Shown here: in pieces, positions 25,681 through 33,805 of the stretch
Layout of the letters: every line of letters starts with the position of its first letter
How positions within the stretch are numbered: the stretch's first letter is position 1
Assembly: GCA_913061275.1 (NCBI GenBank)
Contig: CAJXSR010000013.1
Coordinates: 1-64,000, forward strand
Length of the DNA: 64,000 nucleotides
Direction: 5' to 3'
Source of the DNA: an uncultured Paracoccaceae bacterium
Lineage (GTDB): Bacteria > Pseudomonadota > Alphaproteobacteria > Rhodobacterales > Rhodobacteraceae
Notes under the pieces: model-generated
Told to the model about the DNA's origin: nothing
The model's input: only the letters and a program-made list of their open reading frames with translations
The model's database searches: none
Program-made: the position numbers and the translations under genes

Positions 25681-28600
25681 ATGTCTAATATCTCAGATAA
25701 ACTACACGATCATTTAAGCCAAGAATTTGAATACGATAGGGCAAATATATTTGAATTTGGTTGGTGTAATATCATCGAAGCTGAAGATCGCTTATATAAA
25801 CGGCGCGTAAAATTATATGTTCCGCGTGAAGATGTATGGGATAATGGCGCAGCTAAAAAGCTGATTAAAAAGCAGTTCAAAGCCTATTATGACGAAAAAA
25901 TACATGAGTGCCTGCCAGAGGCTATCGACCTATTAGAAGGGAAGAACGCAAAGGGTAGCATAGTTCTCGTTACGAGCCGAACAGAAGAAGCTAATCTTAT
26001 GGATGGCGAGCGAAAAGGCAGTGATATTTCGTGGCTTGAAAATGATAACTTCTCGTTTCCAGAAAAACTTGGGGCTGTGCGCAAGCTTGTTGAAGCCGTT
26101 AATATTCTGCACGGGTTCGGTATGGTTCATGGTGCCTTAGGGCATCAGACAGTCTCTTGTGTGAATGAAGCTAAATCTGTAATTTTACGAATTGAGTTAC
26201 TGAACTTTAGTGATGTTACATCCGACGACCCAACTGCATCATTGTTCTTTGAGCCAGCTTTCACGGCACCAGAGCTGTTTGAGGGTGGCCCATCAAACGA
26301 AATGCCGCATAAATCAAAAGAAACGGATGTATATTCTTTAGGTAAATTTATAATATATTTCTTGCTCGGCCCTGTGCGGTTCATAAAATTCTTTTCCAAT
26401 GATGATGAAGATATTGAAGATCCTCAAAAAGTTATCTCGACCAAGATGGCAGATCATATTTTATGGACAAATATTGCGCATTCCAATGCCGAACACGATT
26501 CAGCCCGTTTGGAACAATTGAGCAATGATAAGTTAAGTGCGGAAATAGCAGAGTTCTTGGCGTATACAGTATCATCACTTGCCAGTGTTCGCCCAGATGA
26601 TGCGCAGATGTTCTTTCACGGTCTATCCACCATCATGGGCGGGGAAATTGATATGCCAGGCGCCCCAGCAGGTGGGCACTGGATGGAAGAAAAACCAAAG
26701 TCATCAATGATGCTTCCTATGATTGGTGCCGCTGCGGTAGTTATCTTGATTGGTGGTTATTTCTTTATGACAATGCGTGCGGAAAAGCTTGCGTTGGAAA
26801 AGCAAACTGCCGCAACATCAGAGGCATGTGGTAACTTTTTTGGTGAAATTAACAAACTCAAAGACAGCCGCGTTATGTTGTCGGCAGGCTGGGCAAATGT
26901 TGATTTTGCTAAAGATAAAGTTCGTAAAAACGGTAAAACAGAAGATACATTGGCTGCTAGCCAAAAATTATGTGAAAAAGGCAATTCTGATATTGCCGAC
27001 TTGAAGAAAACATTGCTGAAAGAACTAAGATCGCAAATTTCTGCTGGTCAGAAAAGCAGCGATCAAGAAGGTACAGATTTCACGGCCTTAGATATAGAAG
27101 GCAAGTTAGGAAAAGCGCAAGCTTCTGAAAAAGCACGGCAATTTGGCCAAGTAGAGGCAGTATTGGGTGGCCTTGCTGACGAAATAAATGAAAAACGAGG
27201 TGTTGTGCTTTCTGAAATGCTTGAAAAGGCAGTTAGCCAAAACAGCATTGCCCAAAATCTGCTAAATATTAAAGACGTTTCAAAAGTAGAAACAAATATG
27301 TTGACGAAAGCAGGCTCTGCACTTGCTTTGGATGCAAACTTTGCTGGGATTGAAAAGAAAAATGCAGCACTTGTCGAACTAACATCTTTTAACATGAAAA
27401 GATTATCGCAAGATGCAAATAAATTGTTGGTAAACATGACCAGCCTTGCAGATAAACTTGAAAAAGAAGATGCAGGGGACGCTGGTGTTGGCTTTGGCCA
27501 AATCCGAGAAAGCTTAATCAACTTACAGGCCCAAGGATTACCATCTGATGTGAACGGGTTCCAAGATTATTACGGAACACTTTCAGATGCAGCCGAAGCC
27601 CTTTCAGAGATAGAGACATATATGGGTGGGCTAGCAGCCGAAGTGCCACGCCTTACCCAAAACATCGTGCAATCGCTGGATATTGCTAAAAGGAACGGTT
27701 GGTTAGAAGAGTCGCAAGTTGCTATCTTAAGCTCACAATTTAATAGCAGAGAGTCTTTTTCAATTTATAAAGATTGGAGCTTCCTTGGTAAACTGGATAC
27801 ATCTTTAAGCAATGAAATATCAAAACTTGAAACCCAATGGGCCGAAGGTAATGGCGTATGTACGGCTATGTTGGCAAGCGTTGAGCAGATAGAAAATATG
27901 GAAACGACGCTTGTATGGGCTGAACTTTCAGAAATTCTTACGCGGATCAGATCAGTTGATCCAGCCGCAATCGGTCGGGAACATTTCGCAGAATGTGAAC
28001 AAGGTTATGCTTTATCTAAACGTGGTAATATTGAGCTGCAGGCAAAAGAGCTATTTGGCGAAATTAAACAAACAACCGCTGCATTAACTGAAAAAGGTAT
28101 AGGCGGTTATATTGAAGAATTCGCATTGGCTGAAACAGGTGCGGCCGAGTTGAAAGACATCAATATACCGCAATCACAAGAATCGTATGACACATATGCA
28201 TCAAAAGCATATTTGATATTGGCCAATCTAGATAAAGCCGAAGAGATACATTCTGATGCGGTTTCAAGAAAAAATGACCTGACTGGTAAATATGATGAGC
28301 TGAATGGAACAATAAGCACAACCGCTTTGGGAAATCACCCAGAATACCTAAGGACTTTGGCAGAGCTAACTGTTTCACCTGATTTGAATATTTTGGATCA
28401 CAATACCCAGTTACAAACGAACATAGAAATATTGGAAGAGTTGGTTCGTAAATTCGAAAACGGTACCTTGATAAATTGTACCTTTGATAATGGATTTGAA
28501 ATGCTGCCAATTTTGTCAGATGCAGAAAAACTTGCAGAAGGCCTGGCTCGAATTAATAAATCCGTTAAGAAATCTGGCGTTGCATATAATAATGAGGCTG

Positions 28601-29046
28601 GAACAGTGACAACGTTTTGTGTCAACAGCGCACCCGTTTCACATGAAGAATTGTTGGCCTTTGGTGAAAAGCTAAAAGTAAGACAAGCAGATGTGAAAGC
28701 GGAAATAGCAAATGCAACCTCTGGCTCTGCTGGTGCGGCTGTTAATATTTCATACTGGCTGGCTACACGCTATGCTGAATGGGTTGGTAAGAAAACAAAA
28801 CAACAGGTTTGTGTCGCCCCAGCTATCGCAGCTGTTTTGGCAGAACTGTCAGCGCCTGATAAGTTTGAAACAATTAGTTCTGGCGAATTGTTTAAAGATA
28901 ATTGCGGTTCACAAAGCGCGGTTCGCAAAAAACTTGTGCTGTATGATGTAGAAGATTCAGGCATGACAGCGGGCTGTGTATCAAATAATAGCCTACGGCC
29001 CGAATTATCATTTAGATTGGCAGCAGGGGACATTTGCTCGGAATAG
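25681..29046 (+). CDS. Pseudokinase-TM-coiled-coil protein with FGE-like end
   Basis: This 1121-residue protein has a kinase-fold N terminus (about 20-310). V-H-G-A-L-G at 149-154 stands where H-R-D-L-K is expected, so the catalytic Asp is Ala; no G-x-G-x-x-G loop or D-F-G is visible. A-P-E (196-198) and the helix-F Asp216 in D-V-Y-S-L-G are kept. A transmembrane helix lies at about 343-365. The ~650 residues after it are periplasmic, Glu/Lys/Ala-rich and mostly helical. The last ~130 residues, with V-N-I-S-Y-W-L-A at 1021 and S-F-R-L-A near the end, resemble a worn formylglycine-generating-enzyme/sulfatase-modifier fold. The layout looks like a fusion of PpkA-type and TagR-type functions from type VI secretion control, by inference. 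It is probably a signalling scaffold rather than an enzyme. Confidence 0.75.
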   Translation: MSNISDKLHDHLSQEFEYDRANIFEFGWCNIIEAEDRLYKRRVKLYVPREDVWDNGAAKKLIKKQFKAYYDEKIHECLPEAIDLLEGKNAKGSIVLVTSRTEEANLMDGERKGSDISWLENDNFSFPEKLGAVRKLVEAVNILHGFGMVHGALGHQTVSCVNEAKSVILRIELLNFSDVTSDDPTASLFFEPAFTAPELFEGGPSNEMPHKSKETDVYSLGKFIIYFLLGPVRFIKFFSNDDEDIEDPQKVISTKMADHILWTNIAHSNAEHDSARLEQLSNDKLSAEIAEFLAYTVSSLASVRPDDAQMFFHGLSTIMGGEIDMPGAPAGGHWMEEKPKSSMMLPMIGAAAVVILIGGYFFMTMRAEKLALEKQTAATSEACGNFFGEINKLKDSRVMLSAGWANVDFAKDKVRKNGKTEDTLAASQKLCEKGNSDIADLKKTLLKELRSQISAGQKSSDQEGTDFTALDIEGKLGKAQASEKARQFGQVEAVLGGLADEINEKRGVVLSEMLEKAVSQNSIAQNLLNIKDVSKVETNMLTKAGSALALDANFAGIEKKNAALVELTSFNMKRLSQDANKLLVNMTSLADKLEKEDAGDAGVGFGQIRESLINLQAQGLPSDVNGFQDYYGTLSDAAEALSEIETYMGGLAAEVPRLTQNIVQSLDIAKRNGWLEESQVAILSSQFNSRESFSIYKDWSFLGKLDTSLSNEISKLETQWAEGNGVCTAMLASVEQIENMETTLVWAELSEILTRIRSVDPAAIGREHFAECEQGYALSKRGNIELQAKELFGEIKQTTAALTEKGIGGYIEEFALAETGAAELKDINIPQSQESYDTYASKAYLILANLDKAEEIHSDAVSRKNDLTGKYDELNGTISTTALGNHPEYLRTLAELTVSPDLNILDHNTQLQTNIEILEELVRKFENGTLINCTFDNGFEMLPILSDAEKLAEGLARINKSVKKSGVAYNNEAGTVTTFCVNSAPVSHEELLAFGEKLKVRQADVKAEIANATSGSAGAAVNISYWLATRYAEWVGKKTKQQVCVAPAIAAVLAELSAPDKFETISSGELFKDNCGSQSAVRKKLVLYDVEDSGMTAGCVSNNSLRPELSFRLAAGDICSE

Positions 29047-29064
29047 GGCAGTGGTTGTGACGAA

Positions 29065-30114
29065 GTGATGATTAAAAACATTAAATGCACGATTATTGCA
29101 CTAATAACTTGTTTGTTAGGCAGCACGGCTGTTGCCCAACAAGCAGACCTAAATCTAAGTCACTTAGCCACTTTACAAAAAGCCTATAAGCATGTTTTGG
29201 CGCAAGAATATGAAGAAGCTGAAAAGCTGTATAAAGGGCTGCAATCTGAAAAAGATGTAAAGACTGATATCAAGCATGCTGCTGTTGAGGGCCAAAGTCT
29301 TGTGGTGTTGTTAGAGCTGAATGCACGCATTGAAGAGGCGAAGGGCGATAAGGTAAAGGCCCGATTGTTACGCTTCCCACGTAAGACTGCAGTTAATATA
29401 TTAAAGAAAGCCTCTGCAAAAAATCCAAGTGATGCACTTTTATATATGTATGCATTGGCGAAGGAAGAGGAAGAAATATCTGCTAAAACTTTTACAGATA
29501 TGGCGTTAGCAAAAGAATATGAACGCCTTGGGGAAAAACCTACAAAAGTTGTAGTTGAGCCAAAACCTGAACCAGCCCCTAAAATAACATCGTCTGTTTC
29601 AGTGAATGGTGTTAAAATAACAGGGGCAAAAGCAACATCTGTTCGGAATGTAAAATACATAGCAAATAACATTGTGAATGTACGAAGCGGGCCCGGAACT
29701 AGCTATTCACAAATTGCTCAACTTACAAACAAGCAAGAAGTTATTGTTGTGGAATCTATTCATCTATCGAATGGGCAGGTTTGGTATAAACTGAAAAAAG
29801 GCAAGCGACTTGGGTATGCAGCAGCAAGATTTTTCACAAGAGCGGCAACGAAGTCAAAGACAGCCAAGAAGCCTTCACAAGCACCTAAACCAGCGGCTAA
29901 TGTAACTTCTGGTAACAGGGCATGTTCTGGCGCGCACAAATCCGTATTTATTACAAAAAGAAATGCTGCCGTTAAATTTAAACCTAATGGGAAAGCAGTT
30001 ATTTTTACGTATGTTAGACAGACAACGGTAAAAGCTTACGGAACTGTAGCAGGGCACGCCATCGTTCGGGTAGCATCGAATGGTAAATTTATATGTGGAT
30101 ATATTAAAAAGTAA
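29065..30114 (+). CDS. Periplasmic SH3-domain protein
   Basis: This 349-residue protein starts at GTG 29065 (ATG 29068 is an alternative). A signal peptide ends T-A-V-A-Q near residue 25. A helical region (about 26-165) contains tetratricopeptide-like pairs (A-x-x-x-E-Y-E-E-A-E-K-L-Y). A bacterial SH3 domain follows (about 195-260): N-V-R-S-G-P-G-T-S-Y-S, ... V-W-Y-K-L. A Lys-rich linker and a ~70-residue C-terminal domain with two Cys complete it. It is the last co-directional gene of the cluster. The SH3 fold suggests binding to peptidoglycan peptides or a partner protein, as for the SH3-vWA protein at 5537. Confidence 0.75.
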   Translation: MMIKNIKCTIIALITCLLGSTAVAQQADLNLSHLATLQKAYKHVLAQEYEEAEKLYKGLQSEKDVKTDIKHAAVEGQSLVVLLELNARIEEAKGDKVKARLLRFPRKTAVNILKKASAKNPSDALLYMYALAKEEEEISAKTFTDMALAKEYERLGEKPTKVVVEPKPEPAPKITSSVSVNGVKITGAKATSVRNVKYIANNIVNVRSGPGTSYSQIAQLTNKQEVIVVESIHLSNGQVWYKLKKGKRLGYAAARFFTRAATKSKTAKKPSQAPKPAANVTSGNRACSGAHKSVFITKRNAAVKFKPNGKAVIFTYVRQTTVKAYGTVAGHAIVRVASNGKFICGYIKK

Positions 30115-30212
30115 CTTTAAGTGCATTGACCAATGAGCGACGGTATATTTCATTTTACCAATGATAATGTCTAGTAAAAAATAATAGTATTATGACAGAA
30201 GGATTTTAGCAT

Positions 30213-31217
30213 ATGGCGACAGTAAACCTTACTTTGGATGAAATATACGATCTGGCCTTTAGCTGCCTTACGCAAAATGGTGCAGATAAAATTAATGCAA
30301 CGGCATTGGCGGGTACAATAATGAAGGCAGAGCGTGATGGTTCGCATTCGCATGGCTTGTTCAGATTGCCCGCATATGTGGCTTCTCTTAGGTCAGGTAA
30401 GGTGAATGGTAAAGCGCGACCTATTGCAACGTCTGCAACCCCGGCTGTGGTGCGTTTGCATGGTGATAATGGCTATGCCCCAGTTGCGCATCAGGTTGGT
30501 ATACCTGCATTGATTGAAGCGGTAAAGTTAACTGGTATTGGTGTTTTGGCGATGACCAATGTACACCATATGGCAGCCCTTTGGCCAGAAGTAGAAGCGA
30601 TTGCTGAACATAACTTGGTTGGTTTGGCTTGTACGCCTTACATGCCTTCTATGGCACCAGCTGGGGCAACTAAAGCCTTATTCGGTACCAATCCAATTGC
30701 TTTTGCATGGCCTAGACCAGATAAAACGCCTGTTGTTTTTGATATGGCAACCGCAGCTATGGCAATGGGTGAGGTGCAAATCGCGGCCCGTGATGGCCAT
30801 TCAGTACCACTGGGAACTGGACTTGATGCAGATGGGCAAGCAACCACTGATCCAAGCATGATTGCCAAAGGCGGCGTGCTGTTGCCGTTCGGGGGTCATA
30901 AGGGGTCTGCTATTGCGATGATGGTTGAGTTGTTAGCGGCTGGGTTGGTGAACGAAAACTTCTCATTTGAAGCTAAAGAAGGTGATAATGGCGATGGGGG
31001 CCCGCCACGTGGTGGGCAGTTTATTCTGGCGATGTCGCCTGAAATTATCGCGGGCGACGGTTGGGCAGATCATTGTGATATATTTTTCGACCGTATGAGT
31101 GGAATGGATGGTGTTCGGATGCCAGGTGATAGACGCCATAAGAACCGCTTGTCGACTGAGCCTAGAAAAATCAATGATGCATTGATTGAAAAAATTCGCA
31201 TTTTAATGACAGGATAA
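30213..31217 (+). CDS. Ldh-family (malate/L-lactate dehydrogenase type 2) oxidoreductase
   Basis: This 334-residue protein begins behind AGAAGGA. Conserved blocks include E-R-D-G-S-H-S-H-G-L-F-R-L-P near the start, G-I-G-V-L-A-M-T-N-V-H-H, G-T-N-P-I-A-F-A-W-P-R and L-P-F-G-G-H-K-G-S-A-I-A. These mark the NAD(P)H-dependent 2-oxoacid/imine reductase family that includes ureidoglycolate dehydrogenase and delta-1-piperideine-2-carboxylate reductase. The exact substrate cannot be read from sequence. It follows the Tad-like cluster but is separated from it by 98 bases and unrelated in function. Confidence 0.85.
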   Translation: MATVNLTLDEIYDLAFSCLTQNGADKINATALAGTIMKAERDGSHSHGLFRLPAYVASLRSGKVNGKARPIATSATPAVVRLHGDNGYAPVAHQVGIPALIEAVKLTGIGVLAMTNVHHMAALWPEVEAIAEHNLVGLACTPYMPSMAPAGATKALFGTNPIAFAWPRPDKTPVVFDMATAAMAMGEVQIAARDGHSVPLGTGLDADGQATTDPSMIAKGGVLLPFGGHKGSAIAMMVELLAAGLVNENFSFEAKEGDNGDGGPPRGGQFILAMSPEIIAGDGWADHCDIFFDRMSGMDGVRMPGDRRHKNRLSTEPRKINDALIEKIRILMTG

Positions 31218-31433
31218 GGTCGCGATTATAGCTGTCCTTTCTGGTTGGTTGTATTCACATATAAGTTTGAGAAAGGTCTTTTTGCATTTTTTGATGCCGC
31301 TTATGGGCGTGGCAGAGCGATACTGCTTGCCCACCTTGTAAATACGCAGTCATAGATAGCTGGGGGGATAAATTATTTGGAAAAACCAGTAATGACCTTG
31401 TTGATTGCGCTTTAAGGCCCTAAATCACATCTT

Positions 31434-32237
31434 ATGATAAAATATATTCCAATGTTAAAAAGCAAACCTGTTGTGAATGTGATCCGCCTTTCTGGGGTAA
31501 TTGCAGAGGCAGGTCGCTTTGGTGGTGGTGCATTAAACGATGCAACACTTGGGCCACTTCTTGAACGCGCTTTTCGTAAAAACAAACCCAAAGCGGTTGC
31601 GATAGAGTTGAACTCTCCGGGCGGATCACCCGTGCAGTCATCGCTTATCGGCACCCGAATTCGACGTTTGTCCGAAGAATTAAACGTGCCAGTTTTCGCC
31701 TTTTGTGAAGACGTGGCGGCGTCTGGCGGCTATTGGCTGGCCTGTGCCGCAGATGAAATATACGCCGACGACAGTTCAATTATAGGTTCTATTGGCGTTA
31801 TCTCGGCCTCATTTGGCTTTCATGAATTGCTGCAAAAACAAGGCGTTGAAAGACGTGTCCATACCGCAGGCCAAGATAAAAGTATGTTAGACCCATTCCG
31901 CCCAGAACGTCCTTCAGATGTGAAGCGACTGAAAGCTTTGCAAAAGAAGATACATGATAATTTCATTGCCCACGTAACAAACAGACGTGGTGATAAAATA
32001 CGCGATGATAAATTGTTCACAGGTGAAGTTTGGGTTGGGCAAGATGCGGTTGATAATGGCCTAATAGACGGAATTGCACATCTTGCGCCTAAGATGAAAC
32101 AGAAATTCGGCGATGATATAAAACTTGTGGTCTTCGGACAGAAGAAATCAATTTTTAAGCGTTTGGGGTTAGGAAGTTCGTCTGATATGCTTTCTAATGT
32201 AGAAGAACGTATCTTTTGGTCACAATATGGATTGTAA
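31434..32237 (+). CDS. Signal peptide peptidase SppA-like (S49) serine protease
   Basis: This 267-residue single-domain S49 peptidase has catalytic Ser97 in A-A-S-G-G-Y-W and Lys149 in G-Q-D-K-S-M-L-D-P-F. The 52-residue spacing matches the Ser/Lys dyad of short SppA proteins. L-N-S-P-G-G-S and S-I-I-G-S-I-G-V-I are also family blocks. No signal peptide or transmembrane helix is evident, unlike classical SppA, so it may be peripheral or cytoplasmic. ATG 31434 is used; ATG 31452 is possible. The 216 bases upstream hold no feature I can identify. Confidence 0.88.
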   Translation: MIKYIPMLKSKPVVNVIRLSGVIAEAGRFGGGALNDATLGPLLERAFRKNKPKAVAIELNSPGGSPVQSSLIGTRIRRLSEELNVPVFAFCEDVAASGGYWLACAADEIYADDSSIIGSIGVISASFGFHELLQKQGVERRVHTAGQDKSMLDPFRPERPSDVKRLKALQKKIHDNFIAHVTNRRGDKIRDDKLFTGEVWVGQDAVDNGLIDGIAHLAPKMKQKFGDDIKLVVFGQKKSIFKRLGLGSSSDMLSNVEERIFWSQYGL

Positions 32238-32242
32238 CAACA

Positions 32243-32422
32243 ATGGTTAAAGTCGTTACATTTTTTTTGATTGGTATGATGGTGCTTGCACTTTTTGGTA
32301 AACTACGGATGCCAAAATTACCAAGCATTAAAAAAAGGAAATCTGTTCAGGCAACTGGCAAATGCAGCAAATGCGGCGCCTATAATATCGGCAGTAAGCC
32401 TTGTAATTGCAACAAAAAATAA
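32243..32422 (+). CDS. Membrane-anchored zinc-ribbon microprotein
   Basis: Fifty-nine residues from ATG 32243, five bases after the SppA stop. One N-terminal transmembrane helix (V-V-T-F-F-L-I-G-M-M-V-L-A-L-F) is followed by a basic linker and a Cys cluster, C-S-K-C ... C-N-C, that looks like a short zinc ribbon. It lies between the SppA-like gene and the antiporter and is probably co-transcribed with both. The function is unknown. Confidence 0.7.
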   Translation: MVKVVTFFLIGMMVLALFGKLRMPKLPSIKKRKSVQATGKCSKCGAYNIGSKPCNCNKK

Positions 32423-32435
32423 GAACGGAACGGCT

Positions 32436-33371
32436 TTGGATTTTCTATATGTGTTTGGCGGTTTTGTCATTTTGCTTGTTGCGGGTGATGCTCTGGTTCG
32501 CGGGGCCGTAAGCCTTAGCCTTAAACTGGGTATTCCGGCCCTTATCGTCAGTTTGACGATCGTGGCGTTTGGCACGTCGGCACCCGAATTGCTAATCTCT
32601 ATCAAAGCTGCATTGGATGGGTCGGCTGGCTTGGCATTGGGCAACGTGGTTGGCTCTAATATTGCAAATGTGCTGCTGGTTCTGGGCGTGCCTGCGTTGT
32701 TTTTTGGCATCTCAACACAAGATAACACGTCTAAGTCTAATTACATCTATATGATACTTGCGACTATAGTTTTTATAGTCATGGGGTTCATGGGGCCGTT
32801 GACGGCGCTTAACGGCGTATTACTGCTTTTGATGCTGGCAGTTATTTTATTCAAAGCGTATAGGCATGCCAAGAATTCTCGAAGGGCTATGTTGGCTGCG
32901 ATGGATGACTTGCCACAAACAAATAGTGCGTGGTGGAAAATTATTATACTGATCGGTGTCGGGATGATTGGCTTACCGATCGGGGCTAATTTACTGGTAG
33001 AGGGTGCCGTACACATTGCACAAGAACTGGGTATTGAAGAGGCTGTAATTGGCCTGACATTAGTGGCGATAGGGACTTCTTTACCAGAGCTTGCAACCAC
33101 AGTTATGGCGGCATATCGTAAAGAGGCAGATGTCGCTATCGGTAATGTGATAGGGTCGAATATCTTCAATCTTTTGGGTGTTATCGGGGTAACCAGCTTG
33201 ATAACCAACCTTCCAGTTTCGCATGAATTTTTGGAGCAAGATTTCTGGATAATGCTTGGGTCATCTTTGTTACTGTTGCCGTTTATCTGGTATAAAATAA
33301 ACCTGACAAAACTTTGGGGCGGTGCGTTTCTAGCCACTTATGTGATTTATATCTGGATGTTGTTTGTTTAA
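32436..33371 (+). CDS. Sodium/calcium antiporter family protein
   Basis: From TTG 32436 (weak GGAACGG site) the product is 311 residues with about ten hydrophobic segments. Two inverted-topology halves carry the alpha-repeat motifs of the CaCA family: G-T-S-A-P-E-L-L-I-S with G-N-V-V-G-S-N-I-A-N, and G-T-S-L-P-E-L-A-T-T with G-N-V-I-G-S-N-I-F-N. The longer in-frame extension to 32286 overlaps the zinc-ribbon gene and reads as non-homologous sequence, so it is rejected. Predicted function: K+-independent Na+/Ca2+ exchange across the inner membrane. Confidence 0.88.
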   Translation: MDFLYVFGGFVILLVAGDALVRGAVSLSLKLGIPALIVSLTIVAFGTSAPELLISIKAALDGSAGLALGNVVGSNIANVLLVLGVPALFFGISTQDNTSKSNYIYMILATIVFIVMGFMGPLTALNGVLLLLMLAVILFKAYRHAKNSRRAMLAAMDDLPQTNSAWWKIIILIGVGMIGLPIGANLLVEGAVHIAQELGIEEAVIGLTLVAIGTSLPELATTVMAAYRKEADVAIGNVIGSNIFNLLGVIGVTSLITNLPVSHEFLEQDFWIMLGSSLLLLPFIWYKINLTKLWGGAFLATYVIYIWMLFV

Positions 33372-33805
33372 TGCACAGTAAGCTGGTGTTCTTCGGGTAA
33401 ATTATGACTGAAAGTTTGAATGTGACACGCAATTTGACTGTTGGTTGAGCTAATATGGGTCATTTTTGGGTGCAATTAACATATAATATTATCGGCGTGT
33501 TAGCCCAAATTTTGAATGACAACACTTGTGGTTGTCCACGCGCTTTACAAAATCTTTACATTGATGAATATTTCCTTAATGAAATCAGTAATTTGTCATG
33601 ATGAATAAAAATATATCTTTTAAAAACAACAGGCTAAAAAGTTGCCTATTTTTTAGGCAATACGCGGAAGCCTGCCAAAACAAACAAAAAATTACGAAAT
33701 CCTTTAAGTTATACGCAGAGTTATCCACAGGTTTGGTGGACAGGTTTATTCTTGTTTATGAAGCTAATGTGTGTAGACCGCTTAAGAATCATGTAAAACG
33801 ACCTT
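33372..33805. other. 434-base intergenic region upstream of uvrC
   Basis: AT-rich non-coding stretch. It holds a perfect 7-base inverted repeat with a 5-base T loop (33642-33660), not followed by a T run, and a perfect DnaA-box sequence at 33721-33729. An ORF at 33598-33816 has no ribosome site, reads as low-complexity Lys/Asn-rich sequence and is not accepted. Confidence 0.6.
33721..33729 (+). promoter_or_regulatory. Perfect DnaA box (TTATCCACA)
   Basis: The 9-mer matches the consensus DnaA box exactly, 77 bases before uvrC. A weaker relative, TTGTCCACG, lies near 33532. A single box suggests DnaA-linked regulation rather than an origin; chance occurrence is possible. Confidence 0.4.

Noticed and set aside
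31300-31365. Stretch resembling the D-arm and anticodon loop of a tRNA
   Set aside because: It contains GGCAGAGCG and CTTGTAAA, but no acceptor stem or T-arm (GTTCGAATC-like) could be paired around it, so it is not a tRNA gene.
32286-32435. N-terminal extension of the antiporter ORF
   Set aside because: It overlaps the zinc-ribbon gene out of frame, and the antiporter homology begins only at TTG 32436.
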